Assembly (NCBI GenBank): GCA_021778575.1
Contig: JAJYCH010000003.1
Location: 1-24,715, forward strand
DNA from: Planctomycetota bacterium
Lineage (GTDB): Bacteria > Planctomycetota > Planctomycetia > Isosphaerales > Isosphaeraceae
DNA length: 24,715 bases
Direction: 5' to 3'
In this document: piece after piece, positions 1-8,960 of the stretch
How positions within the stretch are numbered: position 1 is the stretch's first letter
Layout: every line of letters starts with the position of its first letter
Made by a program: the position numbers and the translations under genes
Notes under the pieces: model-generated
Databases searched by the model: none
Seen by the model: the letters and a program-made list of their open reading frames with translations, nothing else
What the model was told of the DNA's origin: nothing

Positions 1-297
<297 letters not shown>

Positions 298-340
298 CAG
301 GCTGAGCATGAAATGCGGCTGACAGCGAGTCACCCTGCCA

Positions 341-434
341 GAATACCAGCACAACGGAACCGGCGAGGATAACGCCGGCGCCCGCATGAAGCGGACAGTC
401 ATGCCGAGGGCGGTCGTCATCACCTTCCCCACGG
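341..434 (+). pseudogene. Degenerate duplicate of the yjbQ 3' segment
   Basis: Bases 341-434 align almost without gaps to bases 108-202 of the preceding yjbQ gene. They translate to EYQHNGTGEDNAGARMKR and onward, mirroring [17 protein letters not shown]. The match then decays, and the frame continues through unrelated sequence to a TGA near 523. Only the middle of the gene is represented, there is no start, and the GKLDFGPW region is lost, so this is a non-functional partial tandem duplication or a remnant left by recombination with a diverged paralogue. Confidence 0.7.
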
Positions 435-1318
435 GGAGAAACCGAAGCCTCGACCGGTCCACCGACCGGGCGTGGCGTGAACCCCGGCAGGATCGATTCC
501 CGAGCGTTCGATCGGCCCGGTGACTCAACCAACGCGCCTCGAATCGCGAATCGGACCAGGATGTTCGTGGCAAAAGCGGAGGCAAAATGTCACCGAATTC
601 ATTCGGTTTCGTGAGATTTGGCCCTGTTCCGAAACACATCTTTAAGCGATCTCGGCCGAAGTGTCTCGAAACTGTAACACACTGGTTAGGCAACGCCAAA
701 CCCACCCTTGCCATCACTCACGCACAATAGACTGGTCGCTACTGAGCTGTCACTGGTGATGCATTACAGCACGCTCTTACCAATTTTATCGTTTGGTTTG
801 AGCCATTCCTTCCACTTTACCTATTTCGCCTCTTCGATGCGTTTCCGTGGAAATTGCCGCCATTTTCCGGTCGAAATCACCAGAAAATCCGCAGTCTGGG
901 ACGATTAGGTCAGGAGAATGAGGAGTCGAGGAAATTCTCCGGACCAGCAATTCCCGTGCCTTCGATGATGTTTTTTTGCTGGGCCTTATGTTTCTTTTTG
1001 CATCATCAGGGTTTACAGAGTCTCACGTTTCCCATCCACGGTGTATACCTTTCTGTTGGCCGAACCCACGCTCAGGCTGTTGCAAGTTTTGTATCGCATA
1101 TCTGGACGTTGCAATCGGCGGCAATATCGCCTTATTATAACTGGCGTTGAAACGAAAGTTGACGCTCCCCAGACCACGGGCCAGAGTCTCATTCACTGGA
1201 CAGTGGCTGACGAGGTTAAAAAGCGGTCGATTGACGTTCGCTCGGTGTGTTGGAGAGAGCGGTACCACGGTGGACCGCCTTCTTCGGGAGTCTCGAAATC
1301 GGGAGGTCAATTCAACCG
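435..1318. other. Long intergenic region, no supported gene
   Basis: This stretch of about 880 bases is visibly richer in A+T than its neighbours, especially from 560 to 1140, and carries several T-rich runs. Open frames of 66-102 codons exist on both strands (for example 708-908, 854-1150, 1023-1331), but they overlap one another, have no recognisable domains and show no good ribosome-binding sites. The region probably holds the upstream control sequence of the regulator at 1319. Apart from a promoter-like pair near 1109-1138, I see nothing definite in it. Confidence 0.5.
1109..1138 (+). promoter_or_regulatory. Possible sigma70-type promoter upstream of the regulator gene
   Basis: A TTGCAA hexamer (1109-1114) is followed after 18 bases by TATTAT (1133-1138), which overlaps a second reading TATAAC. 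It sits in an AT-rich stretch about 180 bases before the ATG at 1319. Planctomycete promoter rules are poorly defined and a chance match in AT-rich DNA is possible. Confidence 0.25.
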
Positions 1319-2749
1319 ATGCTCGAATCAAGAATCTTGGTAGTCAGCGACGACTCCACGCTCATCGAGCCGCTTCATGAAGTGGTTGGGTCGATCCCGA
1401 ACCTCAGCCTCTCGGTGGTTTCCGGCATTGACGCCACTTATACTTACAGGGACTGGGACGGGGTCGCCCTGATCGTGTTCCACCAGAAGCGTCGCGGCTT
1501 CGCCGCCGACGTCACGCGGTTGCTTCACCTGGTCTCGGCGACCCGGAAGCCGATCGCGACGCTGGTGGTCAGCGATCACTATGACTCGGAGCAAGCCCTC
1601 TCTCTTCTCCGGCTTGGAGTGGCGGATTATCTCGGCTGGCCGGCCGATTCGAGTCGACTGGCCTATTTGATCGACGTCCTGACCATGCGGTCACGGAATG
1701 CGTCAGTCGTTCCCCTCTTCCCGGAACCGCGCAAGCTCGGTTTCAAGGAACTGGCAACCGAGAGTGACCCTTCGGCCGACGACGAAATGCCGGGGACCGA
1801 CCGTCTGATGGGGTTGGTTCGCCGCGTTGCCGCTCAGGACACGACGATCCTCCTGAGTGGCGAGACGGGAACGGGCAAGTCGCGACTTGCTCAGTTGATC
1901 CACGAATTCTCGCCCCGGAAGGCCGAGCCGTTCCTGGTCATCAACTGTGGGACGATCTCACCGGCGCAGATCGAGAGCGAGATGTTCGGCCATCTCCGAG
2001 GTTCGATTCCGGGGGCGGACACCGATCGCATCGGCAAATTCGCCGAGGTCGGGCGGGGGACCTTGTTCCTCGACGAGATCGAGGCGTTGCCCGGTCCGCT
2101 CCAGGCCAAACTGCTCCGGGTGGTCGAGGATCGTTTCTTCGAGCCGATCGGGTCGAACCGGATGCAGCCGCTCAGCGCCCGGTTGGTCGCGGCCAGCAAT
2201 CGTTCGCTCGACGAGGAAGTGGCGGCCGGTCGGTTCCGTTCCGACCTCTATTATCGGCTCAACGTGATCGGCTTCCAGCTCCCTCCGCTCCGCGAGCGTC
2301 CCGGCGCGATTGCCGCCTTGACCTCGAAGTTCCTCAGCGAATTCGTCACCGCGCAAAATTCCGAGGTCGAGGCGATCACTGAGGAAGCGCTGAAGACCCT
2401 GGAGAACTACAACTGGCCCGGCAACGTCCGTGAGCTTCGGAACTTGATCGAACGAGCGGTCGCGTTCTGTCAGGGACGCGAGATCCGCGTGAACGACTTG
2501 CCCGAGTCGATTCTCAAGGGGGGCGTGCCATTGATCAAGCCTTCTCCCATGGGGTCCGATAACGGACAGAGCGTCGAGCTGATCACCCTGGCGCAGATCA
2601 AGCGCGATGCCGAGATGACCCGGATTACCCAGGCCCTCGAAAAGCACAACAACAATCGTCTCCGGGCCGCCAGCGAGCTCGGGATCAGCCGGATGACTCT
2701 GTACAAAAAACTGTACAAGTACGGCTTGATGGAAGCCAATCCCAAGTAA
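1319..2749 (+). CDS. NtrC-like AAA+ regulator with degenerate receiver and altered GAFTGA loop
   Basis: A 476-residue protein in receiver-AAA+-Fis-HTH order. I chose ATG 1319, not the frame's earlier GTG/ATG region, because GGGAGGTC lies about 11 bases upstream and homology starts at LESRILVVSDDS. The receiver-like domain (about residues 1-120) has the acidic pair but FHQK where the phosphorylated Asp normally ends strand 3, so phosphorylation is doubtful. The AAA+ domain has Walker A GETGTGKS (181-188), Walker B LFLDEI (249-254), and an RSDLYYRL segment with the usual arginine. The loop that contacts sigma54, normally GAFTGA, reads GSIPGA (228-233). A Fis-type helix-turn-helix (ASELGISRMTLYKKL) lies near the C-terminus. 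Family members activate sigma54 promoters by ATP hydrolysis; here the missing Phe and Thr suggest sigma54-independent or altered action. It stands alone, with no histidine kinase adjacent. Confidence 0.88.
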   Translation: MLESRILVVSDDSTLIEPLHEVVGSIPNLSLSVVSGIDATYTYRDWDGVALIVFHQKRRGFAADVTRLLHLVSATRKPIATLVVSDHYDSEQALSLLRLGVADYLGWPADSSRLAYLIDVLTMRSRNASVVPLFPEPRKLGFKELATESDPSADDEMPGTDRLMGLVRRVAAQDTTILLSGETGTGKSRLAQLIHEFSPRKAEPFLVINCGTISPAQIESEMFGHLRGSIPGADTDRIGKFAEVGRGTLFLDEIEALPGPLQAKLLRVVEDRFFEPIGSNRMQPLSARLVAASNRSLDEEVAAGRFRSDLYYRLNVIGFQLPPLRERPGAIAALTSKFLSEFVTAQNSEVEAITEEALKTLENYNWPGNVRELRNLIERAVAFCQGREIRVNDLPESILKGGVPLIKPSPMGSDNGQSVELITLAQIKRDAEMTRITQALEKHNNNRLRAASELGISRMTLYKKLYKYGLMEANPK

Positions 2750-2803
2750 ATGAGGTGACTGCTTCCATCGCCTGCAATCTCTCCCGTCGATTCTTAACGG
2801 CAT

Positions 2804-2845
2804 CGGGTTTGCGAATATGGCTTTGAGCCTGAAATCGCAAACCCG
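2804..2845. promoter_or_regulatory. Leader hairpin before the glycine-zipper gene
   Basis: An 11-bp perfect inverted repeat, CGGGTTTGCGA (2804-2814) with TCGCAAACCCG (2835-2845), encloses a smaller GGCT-TTG-AGCC hairpin. It ends 34 bases before the chosen ATG at 2880 and about 55 bases after the regulator's stop. It could be a weak terminator for the regulator (the following sequence is pyrimidine-rich but has no long T run), an RNA leader structure, or an operator. An upstream in-frame ATG at 2817 lies inside the loop, which argues against its use as a start. Confidence 0.45.
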
Positions 2846-2879
2846 CTTCTCTTTCGAATTCGATACGGGAGATCGCAAC

Positions 2880-3395
2880 ATGGCCACGTCAAAACGCGTT
2901 GAGACGCCAGCCGAACGGGAAAACCTCGACCCGATCAGTGGCGAGGTGGGCGCACACCCTGTCGGGACAGGATTAGGCGCGGCGGCCGCCGGCGCCGCCG
3001 TCGGAGCCGCTGCGGGGATGGTCGGCGGACCGATCGGCACGGCGGCGGGAGTGATCGTCGGGGCCATTGCCGGGGGCCTGGGTGGCAAGGCGATCGCCGA
3101 GTCGATCGACCCGACGGTTGAGGACGCCTACTGGGCCGAGAACCATCGCCACCGACCCTATTACGATTCTCAGCTCGACTATTCGCACTATCAGCCCGCT
3201 TACCGACAGGGTTGGGAGGCGGCCTCGTTGACTTCCGACAAGACCTGGGACGAGATCGAGTCCGAGATGAAGGATCGCTGGACCAGCCGGCAATCGTACT
3301 CCACGCTCGACTGGGAGAATGCTCGACAGGCGTCGCGCGATGCCTGGCAGCGGATCAAGGATCGGCGGAACGCCACGGTTGATGAGAGCATCTGA
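2880..3395 (+). CDS. Glycine-zipper protein of unknown function
   Basis: A 171-residue protein started at ATG 2880, preceded by CGGGAGAT at suitable spacing; the in-frame ATG at 2817 lies in a hairpin. Residues about 22-70 form an Ala/Gly-rich zipper (GAAAAGAAVGAAAGMVGGPI and onward) of the type that packs membrane-inserting or outer-membrane-associated helices. There is no signal peptide. The rest is polar and aromatic: an EDAYWAENHRHRPYY segment, a DYSHYQPAYRQGWEAA segment and a WENARQASRDAWQRIKDR tail. This arrangement recurs in uncharacterised proteins of planctomycetes and proteobacteria, often thought stress-related, but no function is established. The gene ends with a strong intrinsic terminator, so it is probably monocistronic. 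Confidence 0.8.
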   Translation: MATSKRVETPAERENLDPISGEVGAHPVGTGLGAAAAGAAVGAAAGMVGGPIGTAAGVIVGAIAGGLGGKAIAESIDPTVEDAYWAENHRHRPYYDSQLDYSHYQPAYRQGWEAASLTSDKTWDEIESEMKDRWTSRQSYSTLDWENARQASRDAWQRIKDRRNATVDESI

Positions 3396-3431
3396 GCGTT
3401 GGGCTTCGCAGGCTGGATTTTGACGATCCCG

Positions 3432-3463
3432 GACCGGGCTGTTGATCAGCCCGGTCTTTTTTT
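3432..3463 (+). terminator. Intrinsic terminator after the glycine-zipper gene
   Basis: A 9-bp perfect GC-rich stem, GACCGGGCT (3432-3440) with AGCCCGGTC (3448-3456), has a 7-base loop and is followed directly by seven T residues. This is a textbook Rho-independent terminator, 36 bases after the stop codon. Confidence 0.9.
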
Positions 3464-3500
3464 ATGTACTGACGACCGCAACCACCCGGACGGCATTGTC

Positions 3501-3640
3501 CTCTGGAGTGCGAGAGCTTGCTCTCGCTCTGCTTCGTGGAGCTTGCTCCACGGTCCCTCTCGGGAAACCGTTGGTGAAGTCACTCGGACTCGGAGCAAGC
3601 TCCGGTTGCCAGAGCGAGAGCAAGCTCTCGCACTCCAGAG
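3501..3640. repeat. 140-bp inverted-terminal repeat element, copy 1
   Basis: The unit starts with CTCTGGAGTGCGAGAGCTTG and ends with its reverse complement: the outer 30 bases (3501-3530 and 3611-3640) are perfect inverted repeats. Each arm itself contains an 18-base near-palindrome, GCGAGAGCTTGCTCTCGC, and the interior holds matching GGAGCTTGCTCC and GGAGCAAGCTCC hairpins. A second copy of the same 140-bp length lies at 17137-17276. Weaker similarity continues about 65 bases to the right (to about 3708) and a few bases to the left. It encodes nothing obvious; it could be a non-autonomous MITE-like element or a REP/BIME-like element. No target-site duplication is evident. Confidence 0.9.
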
Positions 3641-3866
3641 AAGGGCTTCGTCGGCAAGCCAGAGGGCATCGGCGACCAGAGACCCCAGAAAATCTGGGCA
3701 CACCCTGCACTCGCGAAATTTTCCAGGGTCGGGCTGTTCCTTGGTGAAGACGGGCAAGCTTCCGGCTACAATTTTGCTCGTCGATCGTCCGGCCGGCCGA
3801 TCGACCAGCGGACCTCCCCGTCCGACTCTCGCCCTCATCCGATTGACGAGCCCACCGAGGAGAGTC

Positions 3867-5711
3867 ATGCCCATGTTGCGCCCCGTCCGTTTTGCGTTGA
3901 TCACGACCCTGGCGAGCTGTTCGATGGGCGTCATGCACGCCCGGGCCCAGCAGTCCGCGAATCCACCGGCGACCGAGACCGCGAAGCCCTCGACCGACCC
4001 GATCGAACGGATCAAGGACGAGGCGCTCAACAAGTCGCAAGTCATGGCGACTCTGAGCTATCTGACCGATGTGATCGGCCCGAGGCTCACCGCCTCGCCG
4101 AACATCAAGCGCGCCAACGAATGGACCCGCGACCAGCTTACCGGCTGGGGTCTGACCAACGCCCATCTCGAAAAGTGGGGGACATTCGGAAAAGGCTGGA
4201 GCCTGAAGAAGTTCTCGATTCAGGTCATCGAGCCGCAATGCATCCCGCTGATCGCGTTCCCGAAAGCCTGGTCGCCCGGGACCGAGGGGACGATCGTCGG
4301 TGAGGTTGTCGATCTCGACTCGGTGAAGACCGAGGCCGACTTCGACAAACTCAAAGGGAAGCTGAAGGGGGCGTTCGTGATGCTCGGCCCCCCGTTGGAA
4401 GTGGAAGCCCACTTCGAGCCGCTGGGGACCCGCTTGACCGATAAGGAACTGCTCGAACTGGCCAACGCTCCCGAGGCGGCGACGCGTCGGGCTCGGCCTC
4501 AGCGACCGGTCGCCGCTCCGACGGCTCCCGCTCCGGCAACCCCGCCCAACGCCGGGCCTGGTGGCGGTCGCGGCCAGCTCTCGCCCGAGGCGATGGCCCG
4601 GATGACCTTGCAGCGCAAGAAGATGACCTTCGCCATGGAAGAAGGCGCCGCCGCGATTCTCGACGGCAGCAATCTCGGCGATGGCGGAACCCTCTTCGTC
4701 CAGCAAGCGACGGTTCCCGCTGGGCCTCTGCCGGGCGCCGGTGGACCAGGCGGCGGTGGTCCTGCTGCTCGGCGGGTCTCGGCTTACGATAAGGATGCCC
4801 CAAAGATCCTGCCGCAGATCACGGTCTCGAAGGAACATTACAACCGGCTCCTTCGGATGATCCGCCAGGGGGAAACCCTCAAGATCGCGCTCGATCTCGC
4901 GGTCCAGTTCGAGGACGACGTCGATACCTTCAACACCGTCGCCGAGATTCCCGGGACCGACCTGAAGGACGAGATCGTCATGCTTGGCGGTCACATGGAT
5001 TCGTGGCACAGCGGGACCGGCGCGACCGACAACGCGGCGGGCGTTTCGGTGGCGATGGAAGTCGTCCGGATTCTCAAAGCTCTCGACCTCAAGCCGCGAC
5101 GGACGATCCGGATCGCTCTCTGGAGCGGCGAGGAGCAGGGGCTCCTGGGCTCGGCGGGCTACGTGAAAGAGCACTTCGGCCAGACCGAAGGGGGTGGTCG
5201 AGGTGGAATGGGTGGTGGTGGTGGTGGGGCCAACGCCCCGCTTCCCAAGGTGCTCACGAAACCGGATTACGAGAAGTTTGCCGGCTACTTCAACCTTGAT
5301 AACGGAACCGGCAAGATCCGTGGGATCTATCTTCAGGGGAACGAGTCGGCCCGGTCGGTCTTCCGCCCCTGGCTCACTCCGTTCAAGGACCTGGGTGCCT
5401 CGACCATCACCCTGTCGAACACCGGTGGAACCGATCACCTTTCGTTCGACGGAATTGGTTTGCCTGGCTTCCAGTTCATCCAGGACGTCGTGGAATATGA
5501 TTCCCGGACCCACCACTCGAACCAGGACCTCTACGACCGGATTCAGGCCGATGACATGAAACAGGCTGCCGCGATCATGGCCGCCTTCGTTTACAACACG
5601 GCGAACCGCTATGAGAAGCTCCCCCGGAAATCGTCGGTGACGACCCTCCCGGCCGGCTCGACGACTCCCGCTCCGGCCTCGGCCCCGGCCACTTCGGCGG
5701 CGGGTAACTGA
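3867..5711 (+). CDS. Secreted M28-family zinc peptidase
   Basis: A 614-residue protein. ATG 3867 is preceded by GAGGAG and begins a signal peptide (Arg-containing n-region, hydrophobic core [13 protein letters not shown], cleavage near ARAQQ). The open frame extends 156 codons further upstream only because it runs through the 140-bp repeat. A PA-like domain (about 120-330) is followed by the M28 metallopeptidase domain. Its co-catalytic zinc ligands are all visible: H376 and D388 in [19 protein letters not shown], the general base E422 with E423 in [11 protein letters not shown]478 in NLDNGTG, and H550 in [10 protein letters not shown]. It is expected to act outside the cytoplasm as an aminopeptidase or carboxypeptidase-like exopeptidase; the substrate is unknown. 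Low-complexity Pro/Ala/Gly stretches (near 210-235, 290-305 and 445-460) interrupt the domains, probably as surface loops. A terminator follows. Confidence 0.9.
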   Translation: MPMLRPVRFALITTLASCSMGVMHARAQQSANPPATETAKPSTDPIERIKDEALNKSQVMATLSYLTDVIGPRLTASPNIKRANEWTRDQLTGWGLTNAHLEKWGTFGKGWSLKKFSIQVIEPQCIPLIAFPKAWSPGTEGTIVGEVVDLDSVKTEADFDKLKGKLKGAFVMLGPPLEVEAHFEPLGTRLTDKELLELANAPEAATRRARPQRPVAAPTAPAPATPPNAGPGGGRGQLSPEAMARMTLQRKKMTFAMEEGAAAILDGSNLGDGGTLFVQQATVPAGPLPGAGGPGGGGPAARRVSAYDKDAPKILPQITVSKEHYNRLLRMIRQGETLKIALDLAVQFEDDVDTFNTVAEIPGTDLKDEIVMLGGHMDSWHSGTGATDNAAGVSVAMEVVRILKALDLKPRRTIRIALWSGEEQGLLGSAGYVKEHFGQTEGGGRGGMGGGGGGANAPLPKVLTKPDYEKFAGYFNLDNGTGKIRGIYLQGNESARSVFRPWLTPFKDLGASTITLSNTGGTDHLSFDGIGLPGFQFIQDVVEYDSRTHHSNQDLYDRIQADDMKQAAAIMAAFVYNTANRYEKLPRKSSVTTLPAGSTTPAPASAPATSAAGN

Positions 5712-5743
5712 TCGTTGATCGTGCGACTCGCAGGAGAAACCGA

Positions 5744-5777
5744 ACAGGGCGAGCTTGCGGGCTCGCCCTGTTTTTTT
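5744..5777 (+). terminator. Intrinsic terminator after the M28 peptidase gene
   Basis: An 11-bp perfect stem, ACAGGGCGAGC (5744-5754) with GCTCGCCCTGT (5761-5771), has a 6-base loop, and the T run spans 5771-5777. It lies between convergent genes and mainly serves the plus strand; the T-run is absent on the opposite side. Confidence 0.9.
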
Positions 5778-5780
5778 GCT

Positions 5781-6344
5781 TCATTTCCACAGAAAATGGC
5801 CGATCAGCAGCCCGAATCCGAAGGCGAACGCCAGTCCCAGGATCGCGAACAGCGACCAGGCGACGACGGCGGTCCGGGGCAGGATCACGTCGCGCGATCG
5901 CGGCAGAGTTTCCGCCGAGATCGACCGGCCCCGACCTCGACCGCGGACGACCAGTGGTTCGGGCCGAGCTTCGGGAAGGACGTCCGGCCCGAGATTCTCA
6001 ATCGAAGGTGGCTCGACATCCGGATTCTCGCCGGCTGTTGCCTCCTGCGCATCGTTGACTTGCGAAAGAAACGCGATCGGGTCCGGGCCGACGTTCTCAG
6101 GCATGGTCGTCGAGGCGAGTGGCCTCGCCGGAGAAGTCACCAGCCGCTCAGGTTCGAGGTTGATCCCGAAATCTTCGGGGCGAAAGGCGTCGGGGTCCTC
6201 GGGCTCGGCCGTCTCTCCCTCGGGCGAAGGGACAATCAGGTCCGACTCGCACCGCGGGCATTTCACGACCTTGCCAAACTTCGACGGTGGGGCTCCGATC
6301 AGTTTCTGGCACTGGTAGCACCGAAATTTGAACAACTCGGCCAT
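5781..6344 (-). CDS. Zinc-ribbon protein with C-terminal transmembrane helix
   Basis: A 187-residue protein of unknown function. The N-terminus is a four-cysteine zinc ribbon (C9-x2-C12 and C29-x2-C32, FRCYQCQKLIG and KCPRCESDL), of the kind planctomycetes place at the front of many proteins. A long acidic, proline-rich linker follows (about 35-155). One hydrophobic helix ends the chain (about 159-185, VVAWSLFAILGLAFAFGFGL), so it is a tail-anchored protein with the ribbon on the cytoplasmic side. On the minus strand GGGAGA lies about 9 bases before the ATG. It is convergent to the peptidase gene and divergent from the hydrolase-like gene. The exact role is unknown. Confidence 0.8.
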   Translation of the reverse strand: MAELFKFRCYQCQKLIGAPPSKFGKVVKCPRCESDLIVPSPEGETAEPEDPDAFRPEDFGINLEPERLVTSPARPLASTTMPENVGPDPIAFLSQVNDAQEATAGENPDVEPPSIENLGPDVLPEARPEPLVVRGRGRGRSISAETLPRSRDVILPRTAVVAWSLFAILGLAFAFGFGLLIGHFLWK

Positions 6345-6491
6345 CCCGAACGTCTCCCAACCAGTACCAGCTTCGATGGCGCGTCATGATCCGTCGGCAT
6401 CAGCCTACAACAGACGTGCCAATCCGGCCAGTCTCCGAACCGACCACTCCAATCCTCGAGGTCCCCAGCCCAGGGCTCCTTGAACAGTGAC

Positions 6492-6505
6492 GTGACGGGT
6501 GTCAC
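6492..6505. promoter_or_regulatory. Short inverted repeat in the divergent intergenic region
   Basis: GTGAC-GGGT-GTCAC lies between the divergent zinc-ribbon gene and the gene starting at 6591. It is a possible operator half-site pair; being short, it could be chance. Confidence 0.2.
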
Positions 6506-6590
6506 AATAGTGATTCAGCGATCGATGGTTTTCCTCGTTCGCCCTTTCGCGACGATCGACGGATCTGATCCCGGCGCAAGGACTTCCCGC

Positions 6591-8924
6591 ATGACTCGCG
6601 CAGTTCGTTTCCGGCCCGTCGCGGCCAGCCTGATCGTCGTTTCGGCAATCGTGGCCCTCAGTCTGACCCATTCGAGCGTCCTGGGCGACTCGATCGTCCT
6701 CAAGAATGGCACCGTCTATCGCGGCTTTCTCGATAAGGATAATACGCTGGCGTTCGTCTACGACGGGCTCAAGCGAACGATCTTCTACAACTCGAAGATC
6801 GACCGGGTCGAGTCGGATAATAGTTTCTCGAAACTCGAACGGTTCCAGCTCGTCCAGCCGCTTGAAGTCCATGTCGGCGTGCAACCACCGGCGGCGGTCA
6901 ATATCGAGACGACCCCCTGGGACGAAAAAGGGCGTCGGAGCTTTCGCTACACGAATAATAATCAGCGACGGGTCGAGATGAAGCAGGCGATCCACGAACT
7001 CGGCCCGTTCATGAGCCGGTTTCGCGGGATCGACGGGTTCTGGCAAGGTCAGGTGGCCACCAGTCAGATCCCCCGGTCGGTGGTCCTGGGATTGCTCGGC
7101 AGAGTCGAGCAAACCAACCAGGAAGAACGCCTGAAAGTCGCTCGCTGGCTGATCCAGGCCGAGTGGTATCCCGAAGCCCTTAACGCGCTTGACGGGCTCC
7201 AGCGCGACTTTCCGGACGATGCCGAGCTTCGCGAACGTGTCGCCGATACGCGACGGATCGTCATCGAACTTCAAGCCCGCGAGACCTTGAAGGAACTGGT
7301 GATCCGCCGGAAAGCCCAACAGCCCATCGAGGTCCTCAACCGGCTCCGGACGCTCGCCCGGCTCGACCTGCCTCCGGATATCCTTGTCGACGTCCGCGAC
7401 CAGATCCGCAAGGATGAAGACCAGGCGGTCAACGACCGCCTCCTGGCCGATTCGATCCGAGATCTGGCCGAGAAGTTGCCCGAGGCCGAACGGAAAAACT
7501 GGAAGGTCGGCGTCGCCGAGATCCTTGAGTTACTCAGCAAGGCGCCCGACGCGGCGCGACCTCGCCTCGAAGCGTTGACGAAGGCCGATCCCAAGCTTCC
7601 GCCCGAGACCCGACTGGCGCTTGGCCTCTCGGGATGGGTCGTCGGAACGGAGTCGGCGGTTGATAACCTCAAGGGGGCCGCGGAACTCTGGCGGGTCCGG
7701 ACGCTGGTTCATGATTACCTCGCGGCGAAGTCCGACGTCGCCCGGCTGACGCTGCTCGGCGACCTTCAGAAGATCGAGGGGTTGGAACTCGATGCCATCG
7801 CCAGGATCGTCGTCCGGATGGACCCGCCGCTCCGCGATTCCGACCCATCAAGGGAAAAGGTCGGCACCGTCACCCTGCACCGGGTGGCCGAGGATAACAA
7901 TCCGGTACCCTCGGAGTATGCGTTGCTCCTTCCCCCCGAATACAACCCGGCCCGATCTTATCCGGCCGTGGTCGCGCTCCACGACGGTCGAGGCCCCCGA
8001 TCGGCCGTTGACTGGCTGGCGGCCGAAGCCTCAAAGCGCGGTTATCTCGTGATCGCGCCCGCATATAACGTTCCCGGAATGGGCAAGGCCTACCAGTACA
8101 CCAGCGCCGAGCATGCCGCCGTCGAACTGTCGCTCCGCGACGCCCGGAAACGGTACTCGATCGACTCGGACCGGGTCTACCTCGCCGGCCAGCTTGAAGG
8201 GGGAAACATGGCCTGGGACTTCGGCCTGGCCCACCCCGACGTGTTCGCCGGAGTCGTGGTGATCTCGGGCTTCCCCGCCAAGTATGCCTGTGCCTACAAG
8301 CAGCAGATCGAAAACGTCCCGCTCTACATCGCCATCGGCGAAATGGCCCCGGTCGCTCGCGAATACGTCTTTGAAACCTACGCCAAGCCGTTGATCCTGA
8401 AAGTGGAAGATGTCACTTACGTGGATTACCTCAAGCGAGGTCTTGAGGAACTGCCCGAGGAAGTTCCCTCGTTCTTCGACTGGATGGAAAAGCGCAAGCG
8501 CGACCCGGTGCCCAAACAATTCGACGCGGCAACCGCCCGTCCCTCCGACGCCCGCTTCTTCGGCGTCATCGTTCGCGACATCATCCCCGGACGCTCGACC
8601 GCTCCCGAGGCAGCCGACGTGATGGGCAAGAACCTCAAGCCCGCGACGATCAAGTTCAAGTCGAGCGCCCAGGGCAACCTGCTCAACATCACGACCGACG
8701 GAATCAGCCGGATCGATGTATGGGTTAGCCCTCGACTGATCGACTTCAAAAAGAAGATGGAAGTTCGCTGGAATAACAAGGCCCTCTTCAAAGGAACCGC
8801 GAAGCTCGAATTCGACCCGATGCTCGATGACCTCCGGAACCGTGGCGACCGCCAGCAACTCTACTACTTCAAGGTCGTGCCGGGGATGAACAACAGCAAC
8901 GGCCCGAGAACCAAGGGACGATAG
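6591..8924 (+). CDS. Secreted alpha/beta-hydrolase-fold protein, probably catalytically inactive
   Basis: A 777-residue protein. ATG 6591 has AAGGA upstream and opens a signal peptide (VAASLIVVSAIVALSL, cleavage near LGDS); the frame's earlier ATG at 6480 would bury this. Residues about 35-100 form a small beta-rich region (LKNGTVYRGFLDKDN), and 130-410 are helical and charged, TPR-like. An alpha/beta-hydrolase domain follows (about 440-640: YALLLPPEYNP, PAVVALHDGRG, AHPDVFAGVVVISG). The nucleophile elbow, normally G-x-S-x-G, reads G-Q-L-E-G, with Leu535 at the serine position. The fold is therefore recognisable but esterase or peptidase activity by the usual triad is unlikely; it may bind a ligand or act as a scaffold. 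It heads a plus-strand cluster, 36 bases before the next gene. Confidence 0.82.
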   Translation: MTRAVRFRPVAASLIVVSAIVALSLTHSSVLGDSIVLKNGTVYRGFLDKDNTLAFVYDGLKRTIFYNSKIDRVESDNSFSKLERFQLVQPLEVHVGVQPPAAVNIETTPWDEKGRRSFRYTNNNQRRVEMKQAIHELGPFMSRFRGIDGFWQGQVATSQIPRSVVLGLLGRVEQTNQEERLKVARWLIQAEWYPEALNALDGLQRDFPDDAELRERVADTRRIVIELQARETLKELVIRRKAQQPIEVLNRLRTLARLDLPPDILVDVRDQIRKDEDQAVNDRLLADSIRDLAEKLPEAERKNWKVGVAEILELLSKAPDAARPRLEALTKADPKLPPETRLALGLSGWVVGTESAVDNLKGAAELWRVRTLVHDYLAAKSDVARLTLLGDLQKIEGLELDAIARIVVRMDPPLRDSDPSREKVGTVTLHRVAEDNNPVPSEYALLLPPEYNPARSYPAVVALHDGRGPRSAVDWLAAEASKRGYLVIAPAYNVPGMGKAYQYTSAEHAAVELSLRDARKRYSIDSDRVYLAGQLEGGNMAWDFGLAHPDVFAGVVVISGFPAKYACAYKQQIENVPLYIAIGEMAPVAREYVFETYAKPLILKVEDVTYVDYLKRGLEELPEEVPSFFDWMEKRKRDPVPKQFDAATARPSDARFFGVIVRDIIPGRSTAPEAADVMGKNLKPATIKFKSSAQGNLLNITTDGISRIDVWVSPRLIDFKKKMEVRWNNKALFKGTAKLEFDPMLDDLRNRGDRQQLYYFKVVPGMNNSNGPRTKGR

Positions 8925-8960
8925 CCGGGTCGTTATTCGCTTCCCGCTGGAGATCCTGAC

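Noticed and set aside
708..1150. Small plus-strand open frames in the first intergenic region
   Set aside because: They overlap each other, have no ribosome-binding sites or recognisable domains, and look like chance frames in AT-richer DNA.
3501..3640. Repeats as a CRISPR array
   Set aside because: The structure is one inverted-repeat unit with nested palindromes, not regularly spaced direct repeats with unique spacers, and there are no cas genes.
3399..3866. 156-codon N-terminal extension of the M28 peptidase frame
   Set aside because: It runs through the 140-bp repeat and lacks family similarity; ATG 3867 has a good ribosome-binding site and begins a signal peptide.
3462..5516. 684-codon open frame on the minus strand
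   Set aside because: It is antisense to the M28 peptidase, which has a signal peptide and complete catalytic motifs; the reverse frame shows no domain and is open because of GC-rich codon bias.
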